NCBI GenBank assembly: GCA_963792385.1
Contig: CAWBVZ010000007.1
Coordinates: 558,001-622,000 of the forward strand
Reading direction: 5' to 3'
From: DASSUW01 sp963792385
Lineage (GTDB): Bacteria > Actinomycetota > Thermoleophilia > Solirubrobacterales > Solirubrobacteraceae
Length of the DNA: 64,000 nt
Made by a program: the position numbers and the translations under genes. The stretch's first letter is position 1; every line of letters begins with the position of its first letter. This document shows positions 52,624 through 62,700 of the stretch, one piece after another. Under the pieces are notes generated by a model that had not been told where the DNA came from, made no database searches, and saw only the letters and a list, made by a program, of their open reading frames with translations.

Positions 52624-53820
52624 GTGCATGCGCGAATCCGGCGGTCGGCAATGATGGCTGCGATCGTGGCGGTCGGCTGTTGCGGGGTCGGCGCGTCAGC
52701 CCAGGCCGACGGCCCGGGAGTCGGCACCCCGGCGATCGTCGCGCTCGGCGACTCGGCCATCTCCGGCGAGGCGGGCCGCTGGGCGGGGAACACGAACAAC
52801 TCCAGCTCGCGCGTCGACGCGCTCGGCTCGACCGCCTATCACGACGTCGCCGGCGCCGAGGCGATCCGCGGCTGCCACCGCTCCAAGGCGGCCGAGGTGC
52901 ACATCGGCGACGGCGTCCTCAGCGCGAACCTCGCGTGCTCGGGCGCGCGGACGTCGACGAACGCGGGCGGCAGCGACTTCAAGCCCGGCATCGACTTCTA
53001 CTCGGACGCCTCCGGCCGCAAGGGCCAGGCGCTCGCCCTTCAGCAGTACGCGGCGACGCATAACGTGCGCGCGGTCACGCTGCTGATCGGTGCCAACAAC
53101 TACGGGTTCGCCGACATCGTGCAGCAGTGCGTGACCGACTGGCTGACCTCCCCGTCGTGGTGGCCGAACTACTGCTACGACGACTCCAGCATCAAGTCCC
53201 GCTTCACGCCCGCGCGCGTGGTGGCGGAGACCGCGAACGTCCGCGGCGCGATCCTCAACGTCCGCCAGGCGATGGCCAAGGCCGGCTACGCGGACTCGCA
53301 GTACACGATCCTCGCTCAGACCTACTCGTCGCCGATTCCGCGCGGCTCCGGCTTCCGCTACCCGCAGTCCGGCTTCACGCGCCAGACGATCGGCGGCTGC
53401 GGCGTGTGGAACCGCGACGCCGACTGGGCGAACGACACCGTCGTGCAGACGTTCAACACCACGATCCGCAACGCGGCAGCCGGGCTAGCGAACGTGAAGG
53501 TCGTCGACATGACGAACGCGCTGGCCGGGCGGCGGTTGTGCGAGAGCAGCGTCGGCCTGCTCGAGGAGCGCGGCGTCGCCAACTGGCTGACCGCGGGGGC
53601 CGTCGACAAGACCGAGTGGGTCAGCCAGATCCGGACCGTCACCGCGATCTTCCCCCCGTACCAGATCCAGGAGGACGGCCATCCGAGCTACTGGGGCCAG
53701 CTGGCACTGCGCAACTGCCTGCGGCAGGCGTACAACGCCGGGACGCCGCGCGCCGGTACGTGCACGATCGGCGGGCTCGGGCTGACGAGTCGCGGAGAGC
53801 CAGTGATGGCCTTCGGCTGA
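52624..53820 (+). CDS. Secreted SGNH-hydrolase-like esterase/lipase
   Basis: 398 residues with a signal peptide ending near ASAQA (about residue 28). SGNH-like blocks: block I ALGDSAISGEAGRW (Ser nucleophile), block III LLIGANNYGFADIV (usually GxND; here GANN), block V EDGHPSYWGQ (His). The centre is Trp/Tyr/Cys-rich (SPSWWPNYCYDDS), with several Cys that could form disulphides. GGAGGT upstream supports GTG 52624. A cell-wall or lipid ester target is plausible. Confidence 0.85.
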   Translation: MHARIRRSAMMAAIVAVGCCGVGASAQADGPGVGTPAIVALGDSAISGEAGRWAGNTNNSSSRVDALGSTAYHDVAGAEAIRGCHRSKAAEVHIGDGVLSANLACSGARTSTNAGGSDFKPGIDFYSDASGRKGQALALQQYAATHNVRAVTLLIGANNYGFADIVQQCVTDWLTSPSWWPNYCYDDSSIKSRFTPARVVAETANVRGAILNVRQAMAKAGYADSQYTILAQTYSSPIPRGSGFRYPQSGFTRQTIGGCGVWNRDADWANDTVVQTFNTTIRNAAAGLANVKVVDMTNALAGRRLCESSVGLLEERGVANWLTAGAVDKTEWVSQIRTVTAIFPPYQIQEDGHPSYWGQLALRNCLRQAYNAGTPRAGTCTIGGLGLTSRGEPVMAFG

Positions 53821-53838
53821 GTTGGGTAGCCCGATGGC

Positions 53839-54042
53839 ATGCCGAGCACAACCGAACTAGGCCAAGCGGGACTGTCAAGCTGGCGCACAGCGATCGCCGA
53901 CCGGGTGGCGCCGCCCGCCGCCAAGCGAACGCCGCTGTCGGAGGAGCAGGTGCGTGCCGCCATCGGCGCGACCTTCCTGGCCGTCGCGACGCTTTACGTC
54001 GTGCGGTCGTGGGTGCGGATGATCCAGACCGCGCGCGGGTGA
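53839..54042 (+). CDS. Small single-pass membrane protein
   Basis: 67 residues: MPSTTELGQAGLSSWRTA, a positively charged middle and a membrane helix (about residues 42-60, ATFLAVATLYVVRSWV). No family recognised. It lies 19 bp after the SGNH gene and 1 bp before the stop of the convergent HDOD gene. Confidence 0.65.
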   Translation: MPSTTELGQAGLSSWRTAIADRVAPPAAKRTPLSEEQVRAAIGATFLAVATLYVVRSWVRMIQTARG

Positions 54043-54043
54043 A

Positions 54044-55582
54044 TCAGGCGGCGGCGCGCAACGCGCCGCCGGCCCACTCCACCGCGTCGCCGTAGGCATC
54101 GGCGAGGGAGACCTCGCCGGTGTCGGGCGCGGGGAACTCGGCGTTCTCGTACGAGACGACGGTGTTGAGCAGCTCGCCCTTCGGGCCTTCGCGGCGCAGC
54201 AGCGCGGCGCGGATCTCGTCCGAGAACGGCAGCGTCTCGAGCACGTCCTCCATCGGCAAGCCCAGCAGCGCGTCGGCGACCGAGAACAGGCCGACGGTGA
54301 AGTGCGCGTCGGACCCGTCGACGGCCCGGTTGCCGCCCAGCACCTCGCACATGCGAGCGCGCTGGAGCGCCAGCTCGACGAGCTCCTCGGGCGCGTCGTC
54401 GGACGCGGACACGAGCGCCATCACGATCGCCCAGCGACGCACGGTGCCAGTGCCGAGCAGGGTCAGCGCCTCGCGCACGGACTCGACGTCGCGCGGGAGC
54501 GAGAAGAAGGCGGAGTTGACGTAGCGCAGCAGCTTCAGCGACAACCCGATGTCTGCCGCGATCGCCTCCTCGAGGTCCTCGAACGTCGCGTCCGGCGCGG
54601 TCACCGCTGACAGCGCGCGCAGCGACGCGACGCCGCCGGTGCCGACGCGACGCGAGCGCGTGAGATCCGGCTTGGCGAAGAAGTCACCCTGGAAGTGCGT
54701 GAAGCCGAGCGCGCGGCAGCGCGTGACCTCCTCCGGCGTGTCGACGCCGGTCGCAACGAGATCGAGGCCGCGTCGCTGCGGCTCGGCGATCGCGGCGCGC
54801 AGCTCGTCGTCGTCGCGGCCGTCGACCGCGACCTTGACGAGCGAGCAGACGTCGAGCAGCGCGTCGTCGTGTCCGTCGAGCGCGATCGTGTAGCCGCTGA
54901 ACTTCAGCCTTCCGAGCGCGGCCAGCAGCTCCGCCGAAGCGGGGGCGGCCGCGATCTGGAGGACCACGCGCTCGGGCCGCACGGGCGGCGTGCCGACCTC
55001 GAGCAGGAACTCCGCCGTCATCGGGAGCCACGCGGGATGGCGGCCGGTGAGGCGCTCAAGGCCGATCTCGCCGAACGCGTCGAGCAGCAGGCCGGCGGTG
55101 GCCGCGGCGCCCTTGCCGTCGACGACGAGCTCGTATCCGACCACGGAGCCGTCGCCGGCGGCGATCGGGCGCCGGACGACGGCGATCTCGCTGGGATCGG
55201 GAGCGGGCTCGGGGAACACGTGCCAGCCGCCCGGCATCGCGATCACCAGGGCGGGCGCAGACTCGGGCGCAAGCTCGAGCGCGGGTGCAGGCTCGGGCTC
55301 GGGCACAAGCTCGAGCGCGGGCGCAGGCGCGGGGGCGGGCGGAGGCGCGAGGGCGGGGGCAGGCTCAGGGTCGAGGACGACCTCGCGGACGTGCTGAAGC
55401 CCGTACTCGGCGCGCGCGACGAACGTGCGCTCACCGACGGTGATCGTGACCTCAACGGCGCCGGCGAGATCCAGGCCGGCCAGCACCAGAGTGTCGCCCC
55501 GCGGGACAGGCGGCGCAGGTGCGGGCGGCGGGGGCGGCGGCGGGGGCGCCTGACGGCGGAAGATGAGGCGGAGCAGAGACAT
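54044..55582 (-). CDS. Two-domain EAL-like/HDOD signalling protein (YuxH type) with Pro/Ala-rich N-terminal region
   Basis: 512 residues. Residues 12-25 and 70-115 are Pro/Ala/Glu low complexity (runs of PAP, EPEPAP). Then a degenerate EAL domain (VVGYELVVDGKG at the EAL position; FTHFQGDFFAKPD; no catalytic ELTEH set) and an HDOD domain (AIAADIGLSLKLLRYVNSAFFSL, GTVRRWAIVMALVSASDD, HFTVGLFSVADALLGL). Like YuxH it probably binds, not hydrolyses, c-di-GMP or a partner. Facing the EAL enzyme gene 4 kb away. Confidence 0.85.
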   Translation of the reverse strand: MSLLRLIFRRQAPPPPPPPPAPAPPVPRGDTLVLAGLDLAGAVEVTITVGERTFVARAEYGLQHVREVVLDPEPAPALAPPPAPAPAPALELVPEPEPAPALELAPESAPALVIAMPGGWHVFPEPAPDPSEIAVVRRPIAAGDGSVVGYELVVDGKGAAATAGLLLDAFGEIGLERLTGRHPAWLPMTAEFLLEVGTPPVRPERVVLQIAAAPASAELLAALGRLKFSGYTIALDGHDDALLDVCSLVKVAVDGRDDDELRAAIAEPQRRGLDLVATGVDTPEEVTRCRALGFTHFQGDFFAKPDLTRSRRVGTGGVASLRALSAVTAPDATFEDLEEAIAADIGLSLKLLRYVNSAFFSLPRDVESVREALTLLGTGTVRRWAIVMALVSASDDAPEELVELALQRARMCEVLGGNRAVDGSDAHFTVGLFSVADALLGLPMEDVLETLPFSDEIRAALLRREGPKGELLNTVVSYENAEFPAPDTGEVSLADAYGDAVEWAGGALRAAA

Positions 55583-55673
55583 CCTGCCTCAGATTTCGGC
55601 CGCGCCCGCCGCGGGCTTGAGGCGATTTCGCCTCAGGCCCGCGCGAGCGCGACGCAGATGGTCTGGCTGCGGC

Positions 55674-56627
55674 TCAGCCGGCGGCCAGCGCAGCGGCCTG
55701 GCGCCGGGCGCTGGAGACCGCGGCCGGCACGCTCGCCGACGTGATTCGGCGGACTTCGCAGTCAGCCGCGATCGTGTCATCGGTGTCGGCGCGCACGACG
55801 TCGTAGCCGGTGCCGCAAGTGATCGTGTCGGCACCGCCGCCGGCCGCGTAGATCAGGTCCCGCCCGCGGCCGCCGCCGATCGTGTCGGCGCCGGGGCCAC
55901 CGGCGATCAGGTCGTCGCCGTCGTCGCCGGTGAGCGTCCAGTTGGCGATTCTGCCGCTACCGCCCGTGGGCTGGATCGCGAGCAGGTCGGCGCCGGTGCC
56001 GCCGTGCGCCTCGACGATGCTGAGCGCGCGCGGGAGGCCGATGATCGCGTCGCTGCCGGAGCCGCCGTCGAGGATCGCCTGGGCCGATATCCCGTGGACG
56101 ATCAGGTCGCTGCCGGACTCGCCGTAGGCGCGCGCGATGAACGTGCTCGCCGCCTCGAGCTCGTCGCTGCCGGAGCCGCCGTAGGCCGCTGCGTCCCCGT
56201 TCGAGTTGACGCTTACATGGTCGTTGCCGGCGCCGCCGCTTGCGGCCGTGAACATGCCGGACGCGAGGATGTCGTCGTCACCGTCGTCCCCCCACACGGA
56301 CACGTTGCCGAAGTGGCTGATCACGCTGGCGCGATCGCCGCGATCGCCCAGGTGAACGAAGATCGGCCCGAGCGGGCACGCCACCGGCGGTCCGGTGATG
56401 CACACCGGGTCGGCGGTCAGCGCCGCGCCCGCGTCTGAGACGGTCAGGCCCCGTCCTCGCTCCGGGTCGAAGTAGTCCCCCACTCCGACATCGTTGGCCT
56501 CGCCTGGCGCGGCCTGGAACGTGACCTCGGATGGGGTGCCCTGAGACACGGTCACGGTTGCGGCGCCGGCGGTCGCCGGAAGGGCGAGGCCGAGCACGAG
56601 GGCGGTGGCTAGAGGGGTGAGGCGCAT
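55674..56627 (-). CDS. Secreted RTX-like glycine/aspartate-repeat protein
   Basis: 317 residues from ATG 56627 with a signal peptide (MRLTPLATALVLGLALPATAGAA). The mature part has degenerate calcium-binding nonapeptide repeats (GDDGDDDILASG, GGAGNDHV, GGSGSDEL, GDDGDDLIAGGPGADTIGGGRGRDLIYA), a parallel beta-roll typical of the hemolysin-type Ca-binding family. RTX proteins usually go through a type I exporter and lack signal peptides; this one has a Sec signal and no exporter genes nearby. Divergent from the giant protein gene at 56800. An alternative ATG lies at 56654. Confidence 0.85.
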   Translation of the reverse strand: MRLTPLATALVLGLALPATAGAATVTVSQGTPSEVTFQAAPGEANDVGVGDYFDPERGRGLTVSDAGAALTADPVCITGPPVACPLGPIFVHLGDRGDRASVISHFGNVSVWGDDGDDDILASGMFTAASGGAGNDHVSVNSNGDAAAYGGSGSDELEAASTFIARAYGESGSDLIVHGISAQAILDGGSGSDAIIGLPRALSIVEAHGGTGADLLAIQPTGGSGRIANWTLTGDDGDDLIAGGPGADTIGGGRGRDLIYAAGGGADTITCGTGYDVVRADTDDTIAADCEVRRITSASVPAAVSSARRQAAALAAG

Positions 56628-56667
56628 GCCGCGACCGTAGTCCTCGTGCGCCAAGTTTTCCTGGACC

Positions 56668-56771
56668 TTCGATTAGCTCGAACCGATAAACCGAACAGTT
56701 GTCCAGAGGGGTTGTCCTCGCGCGCCAGGACGGTACGTTTGGCCATCGGCGGTCGACCAATAACTGGTCGA
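56668..56771. promoter_or_regulatory. Two inverted repeats in the 172-bp divergent promoter region
   Basis: The gap between the RTX-like gene and the giant gene is less GC-rich than its surroundings and holds TTCGA-N5-TCGAA (56668-56682) and TCGACCA-N5-TGGTCGA (56753-56759 with 56765-56771). The second ends 28 bp before the GTG start and could be an operator shared by both genes. No clear -10/-35 pair is evident. Confidence 0.4.
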
Positions 56772-56799
56772 ATGGTGGCGGGATTCAAGGAGGAAGCGG

Positions 56800-59700
56800 G
56801 TGGCTGCAGGGATGCGCAGAGGCGTGCTCGCCGCGATGGTGTGCGCGCTCATTGTGGCCGCGCCCGCGTCGGCAGCGGCGCCCGATGTCACCAACCGCTC
56901 GGCGGACCGCTACTTCAGCCCCAACGGCGACGGCCGCGAGGACATCGCGCGCGTCACCTACGGCCTCTCCGAGGCCGCCACCGTCGACGTCACGATCAAG
57001 GACGGCGACGGAGCCGTCGTGCGCAAGCTGCTCGAGGGTGCCGCGCAGGCCTCGAGCTGGAGCACCAACTTCTTCGAGTGGAACGGCCTCGACGACCACG
57101 GCATCGAGGCTCCCGACGGCGCGTACGCGTACACGCTCCGGGCCGAGAGCTCCGCCGGCGAGGCGACCGTCGTCACCGGCCGCATCGGCGTGCTGCGCTC
57201 GGTCGCCGGCACGATGACCGCCCCGGCCGCCGGCGCCACGCTGACCGGCCAGGACACGGCCCGCTTGGTGCCGACCGCCGGCTACTCGATCGCCAGGGTC
57301 GGCTTCCGGTCCTGGTCGCCCGGGCCCAGCCTGGGGCCGTCCTCGCTCGCCCCCGGCCCGGACGGCAGCTACAGCTCGACGATCGACTCGAGCCAGATGA
57401 CGAACGGCACCAACCGCGTGCAGGCGAGCGTCGAGTGGTGGGACGCCTTCGGCCAGTACCACCAGCACATCGCCGAGGTCCCGGTCACCGTCCACAACTC
57501 GGTGCGCTTCGGGTCGCTGCCGCGGGATGCCGCGTTCAGCCCGAACGGCGACGGGGTCGAGGACATCACCACCACCTCGAGCATGCTCCTCAACGACGAG
57601 GCGGAGGTCGTCGTCCGCGTGCGGGACGCGAACGGCGATGCGGTGCGGACGCTCTTCGACGACCACGTCGTCAACTACGTCTCCGTCCAGTGGGACGGGA
57701 CCCGCGACGACGGCACGCGCGTGCCCGACGGCGAGTACGAGATCGAGCTCGAGGCGACCAACGAGGTCGGGATCGCCACTACCGGGCGCAGCGTGACCGT
57801 GGATACGCAGCCCGTCGGGGCACTGCTGGCGCCGACGCCGGACCACGTGCTCACCGGCACCGAGACGTTCACCTTCGCGCCGCGCGCCGGGTTGAACGTC
57901 CAGGGCGTCAACTACCAGGGCTCGTGCCGGTACTACGGGGGCGCGTGCAACCTCGCCTACGCGCCGACGGCCGGCATCGCCGGGAACTGGCCGGCCGACG
58001 TGGACTCGACACTGCTCGAGGACGGCAACATCACGCTGACGACGAAGGTCAGCTTCATCGACGAGTACGGCACGTCGCACGTCTGGCCGGTGTCCTCACC
58101 CGGGAAGGTCTCGAACCCGGTGCGCGTCGAGTACCCGACGTCGGATCACTACTTCTCGCCCAACGCCGACGGCCAGGAAGACCTCGCCGAAGTCGGCTTC
58201 CATCTGACGCGCACCGCCACCGTGGACGTCGCGATCAGCAGCGAAGGCGGCAGCGTCGTCCGCCATCTCGACGACATCGCCGCCCCCGCCGCCTACAGCA
58301 CCTTCAGCTGGGACGGCCGTGACGACGAGGGCGCCGTCGTGCCCGACGGCATCTACTCGTGGTCGCTGACGGCGACCGACGTAGACGGCGCGACCGGCAC
58401 GGCCGGCGGCCGGCTCGGCGTGCTCTCCACCCTGCCCGGCGCCCTCACCGCCCCCGCGGCCGGCTCGACGTTCACCGGCCCGTTCGACCTGGTCTACGAA
58501 CCCGCCCCAGGCTTTGACACGGAGCAGGTGTACTTCTCCCGCTGCGACACGGATTTCGACTGCGACATCGGCTCGGCCGACCAGGACGCCGGCGGCGATA
58601 CCTGGACCCTCACGATGGACGAGGAGAACCGCCCGCAGGGCGAATGGAGGCTCGCCGCCCAGGTCCGGTGGGTGGATCCGTTCGGCGGCGACCACAGCTA
58701 CCGCACCACCGAGGTGCCGGTGACGATCGCCGACCCGCTGCGAGTCACGATCCGCGACCCCGACCCCGAGAGCGACTGGTTCATCCCCCCGGCTGAGCGG
58801 TTCGACACCTCCTTCCGGCTCAATCGCACGGCGCACGTCACCGCCACGATCGCCGATGCCGACGGCACGGTGGTGCGGACACTGCTCGACGAGCCCGAGG
58901 CCGCGCCGGACAGCTACAGCCTCGAGTGGGACGGGCGCGGCGAGGGTCACGTCGTGACCCGCGACCCTGCCGACTGCGAGCCCGAGGACGAGGCCGACTG
59001 CGAAGAGTGGGTCGAGGGCGACCTGCTGCCGACGGGCGACTACGAGCTGCGGGTGCACGCGGTAGCGGCGGACGGCGCGCAGCACGACGCCGTCCAGCCG
59101 GTCAGGAGCGAGCGGCGGCCCGGCGGCGAGCTGCTCACGCCCCGCCCGGGCGACACGCTGTCGCGCCACCAGGCGTTCGTCTTCCAGGCCGCCACGGACT
59201 TCCCGCAGCCGGTCCTCTACGTCCGGATCTGCGTCGCCGGCCACTGCCAGAGCCCGGACTGGTCGCCGGACGGCATCTACCGCGCGGCGTTCGACACGAC
59301 CGGGTTCGCGAACGGCGAGGCCGAGGTCGCGATGACCGTGGGCTTCGGCGACAACGGCGGCGAGATCATCCAGGCCGACCACATCTGGAGGGGCACGAGC
59401 ACGGTGACGATCTCGGACGTGGCGCCCCAGGTCACGTTCACGGCGGACCCGGCGCACGGCGACGTCCCACTGGCGACGACGCTCAAGATCGACGCGACCG
59501 ACACCGCCGGACCGCTCGCCTACACGGTCCGCTACGGCGACGGAAGCGATCCCGTCACCGGCACCATTGCCCCGCCATACGCCGACGAGCTGCTGACTCA
59601 CACCTACCGGCACCCCGGCGTGCATCACGCGAACGTGATCGTCACCGACCAGGACGGCAACTCGGCTCAGCGGACGGTCGACGTCGTCGCGACCGGCGTC

Positions 59701-62700
59701 TTCGTGCCGCCGCCGAGTGACGGCACGCTCGAGCTGCGCGCCACGACGTCGCCCTCGACGGACGAGGGCCGCTTCAACCTGTCGATCGACGGCAACCGCG
59801 TGAAGGCCGGCGCGCGCAACGGCCAGGGCACCGCGCCGCTGACGGTCCCGGCAGGAACGCACTCGGTGAGCTTCACCAGCGGCGCGGCGACGACGACGGC
59901 CAACTACGTTCCGTCGATCACGTGCCGCGACGGATCCGGCGTCGTCGCCCAGGCCGCGCTGGCGTCCGTGAACGTGCCCGTCGCCGGCGGCCAGCACGTC
60001 GTCTGCACGATCCTCAACACCCGCCGCACACAGCGTCTCGAAGTGCGCGCGACGGGCGACGGCTCGGGCACGGTCACGAGCTCGCCGAGCGGCATCGTCT
60101 GCGACGCGGTCGGCTGCCACGGCGACTTCGCGATGGGGAGCGCCGTCCGGCTCACCGCCGTGCCGGCACCTGGCTCGACGTTCGAGGGCTGGAACGCCGG
60201 CCAGCCCTGCGACGGCACCGGCGACTGCACCGTCACGCTCAACACCGGCGCGGGCGTGGGCGTCTACGCGCACTTCGACGTGGTCGCGCTCAAGGCGGTC
60301 GCGGGCGAGGACCTGCGCGGGGTCGACGACACCGCGATCGCATTCGACGGCAACGCGTCGCGCCCGGCCTCCAGGATCGAGCGCTACCGGTGGGACTTCG
60401 GCGACGGCGAAAGCGCCACGACGGCGCGGCCCACGCATGTCTACGCCGACCCCGGCTCCTACACCGCCACGCTCACCGTGAGCACAGGCACCGGCGCCTC
60501 CGAAGAGACCGACAGCGACGAGCTCACCGTACGCGTCGACGAGCACGACGACGGCACCGGCCTGAGGCTCACCGTGCGCGGGCCGGGCGGGCCGATCGGC
60601 GGCGCCGACGTCGTGGTGAACGACGCCGGCGGCGACCGCATGCAGGACGTCACCGACGGCCTCGGGCGCGCGCGGCTACGCGGCCTGACCGACGGCCACC
60701 ACACGGTCTACGTCAACGCCCCGGGCCACGTGCCGGCAGTCGGGCGCGCCGAGATCGTGGACGGCACCGGGACGCTGACCGTCGACATGGAGCAGGGCGC
60801 CCTGGCGGCCGCCGACGTCGAGGCGCACGAGCTCAGCGAGGAGGAGATCCGCGACGCAGGGATCGATCCTGACGACCCGGCGAACGAGCAGGTCTTCGAC
60901 ACCACGGTGAACCTGTGCTTCTCGGCCTCCGGTGATTGCAAGAGCGTCGGCGGCTACTTCGGCAACGGCTCCGGCGGCGCCTGGTGGAATGGCGGCGGCG
61001 GGACGGGCAGCGGCCCCAGCGACTGCGCGTGCGTGACCTTCCCGGCCGACCGCGCAACCGGCAGGCCCGCGCTCGAGGTGCACGGCACACCCGTGTGGAT
61101 CGACGACCAGCCGGTGATCATGTGGATGGCGCTGCCGGTCGGCGGCGGCTTCATGAAGCAGTTCTTCGAGGTCAAGCTGCTGGTCACGAACCTCGCTCCG
61201 CAAGCGATCAGGTTCGAGGACGGCGCGGCCACGCTGACCCTGCCGCCCGGCATGTCGCTTGCGCCGACGGCCGCAGCCCAGGCGCTGACGATGCCGGTCG
61301 GCGACATCCCCGGCGGCTCCAGCGAGGGGACGAGCTGGATCGTGCGCGGCGACGCCGCCGGCAGCTATTCCCCGAGCATCAGCTACTCGGCGACGCTGCA
61401 GCCGTTCGCGCGGCAGATCTCCGTCTCCGCCCAGACCACCACGGCGCTCCGGGTGTGGGGCGCCGGCGACGCGTTGCGAGTGCTGGTCGACGCCGACTCG
61501 GAGGCGATCGCCGGGCATCCCTACCGCGTCCGCCTCGGCCTGCGGAACATCTCGGGCGCCGGTGGGGCGACCGCGTACAACGCCTCCGTGTCGATCGGCG
61601 ACGGCGGCGAGGGCTACATCTTCCAGCCGCGTCAGCGGCGGTCGTTCGGGATCGATGCGATCGAGCCCGGCGCGACGTACTGGACCGACGACGTGATCCT
61701 GATCCCCGAGCGCAGCGGCCTGCTCGACGTGCGCTCGTCCACCGTCGGCGGCGCGGCCGGTGAGACGGTCCCGGGCGGGGGCGGGATCGTCGAGCACGCG
61801 CCCACCCAGGCGCTCGACTTCAAGGGGTACAGCGACGGCACGCTGCGCTGGAAGCCGGTCCCCGGCGCCACCGGCTACGAGATCTACAGCGTCCCCGCCG
61901 GTGGCGAGGGCGCCTTCCCGACCGAGCAATTCCCGGGCACGCCAATCGGTGAGGCGACCGGGACGGAGGTCAAGCTCGCGGGGGGCGGCGGCCCTGACCA
62001 GTGGTACGCGGTCAGCGCGATCGTCGGCGGGCGCAACGTGATGTTCCACCCGATCACGCAGGCGACGCTGGCCCCCGACAAGGACAACGACGGCGTGCCG
62101 GACGACGAGGACAACTGTCCGAGCACCGCCAACGCGGGCCAGGCCGACAAGGACAACGACGGCAAGGGCGACGTGTGCGACGACCACGACGACACGCCGG
62201 TCGACGACGAGGACGCGCCGGAGGACGACGACCCGCTCGGGAAGCCGAAGAAGGACCCCAACTGCAAGGGCGAGCACGAGCTCAAGTTCGGGCCCGTGGT
62301 GGCCGTCGCGTCGTGCTGGACCAAGTCCGGCAGCACGTGGACGGCGACCGGCCGCGCCCGCATCGGCGGCCTCGACGTGGTGCCCTCCGGCCAAGGCAAG
62401 GTCACGGTCGACGTCAAAAAGCTGCAGCTGAAGTCGAGCGGCACGGTTGACCTGCGGGCCGGCTCGGTCACGCTCTACCGGAAGCAGATCGACGTCTCGC
62501 TGGCCGCCAAGAAGACGTTCAAGGTCGCCGAGGGCGCCGTCATCAACGGCCTCATGGTCACCGGCGAATGGTCGGTCGAGCTCAACTCGGGCGGCGTCAA
62601 GCTCGGCATCACCGTCAAGCTCCCGGACACGCTCGGCGGCGTCACCGGCGACACGCGCGTGTCGCTCAGCAACGACCGCGGGCTGGAGCTCGAGAAGCTC

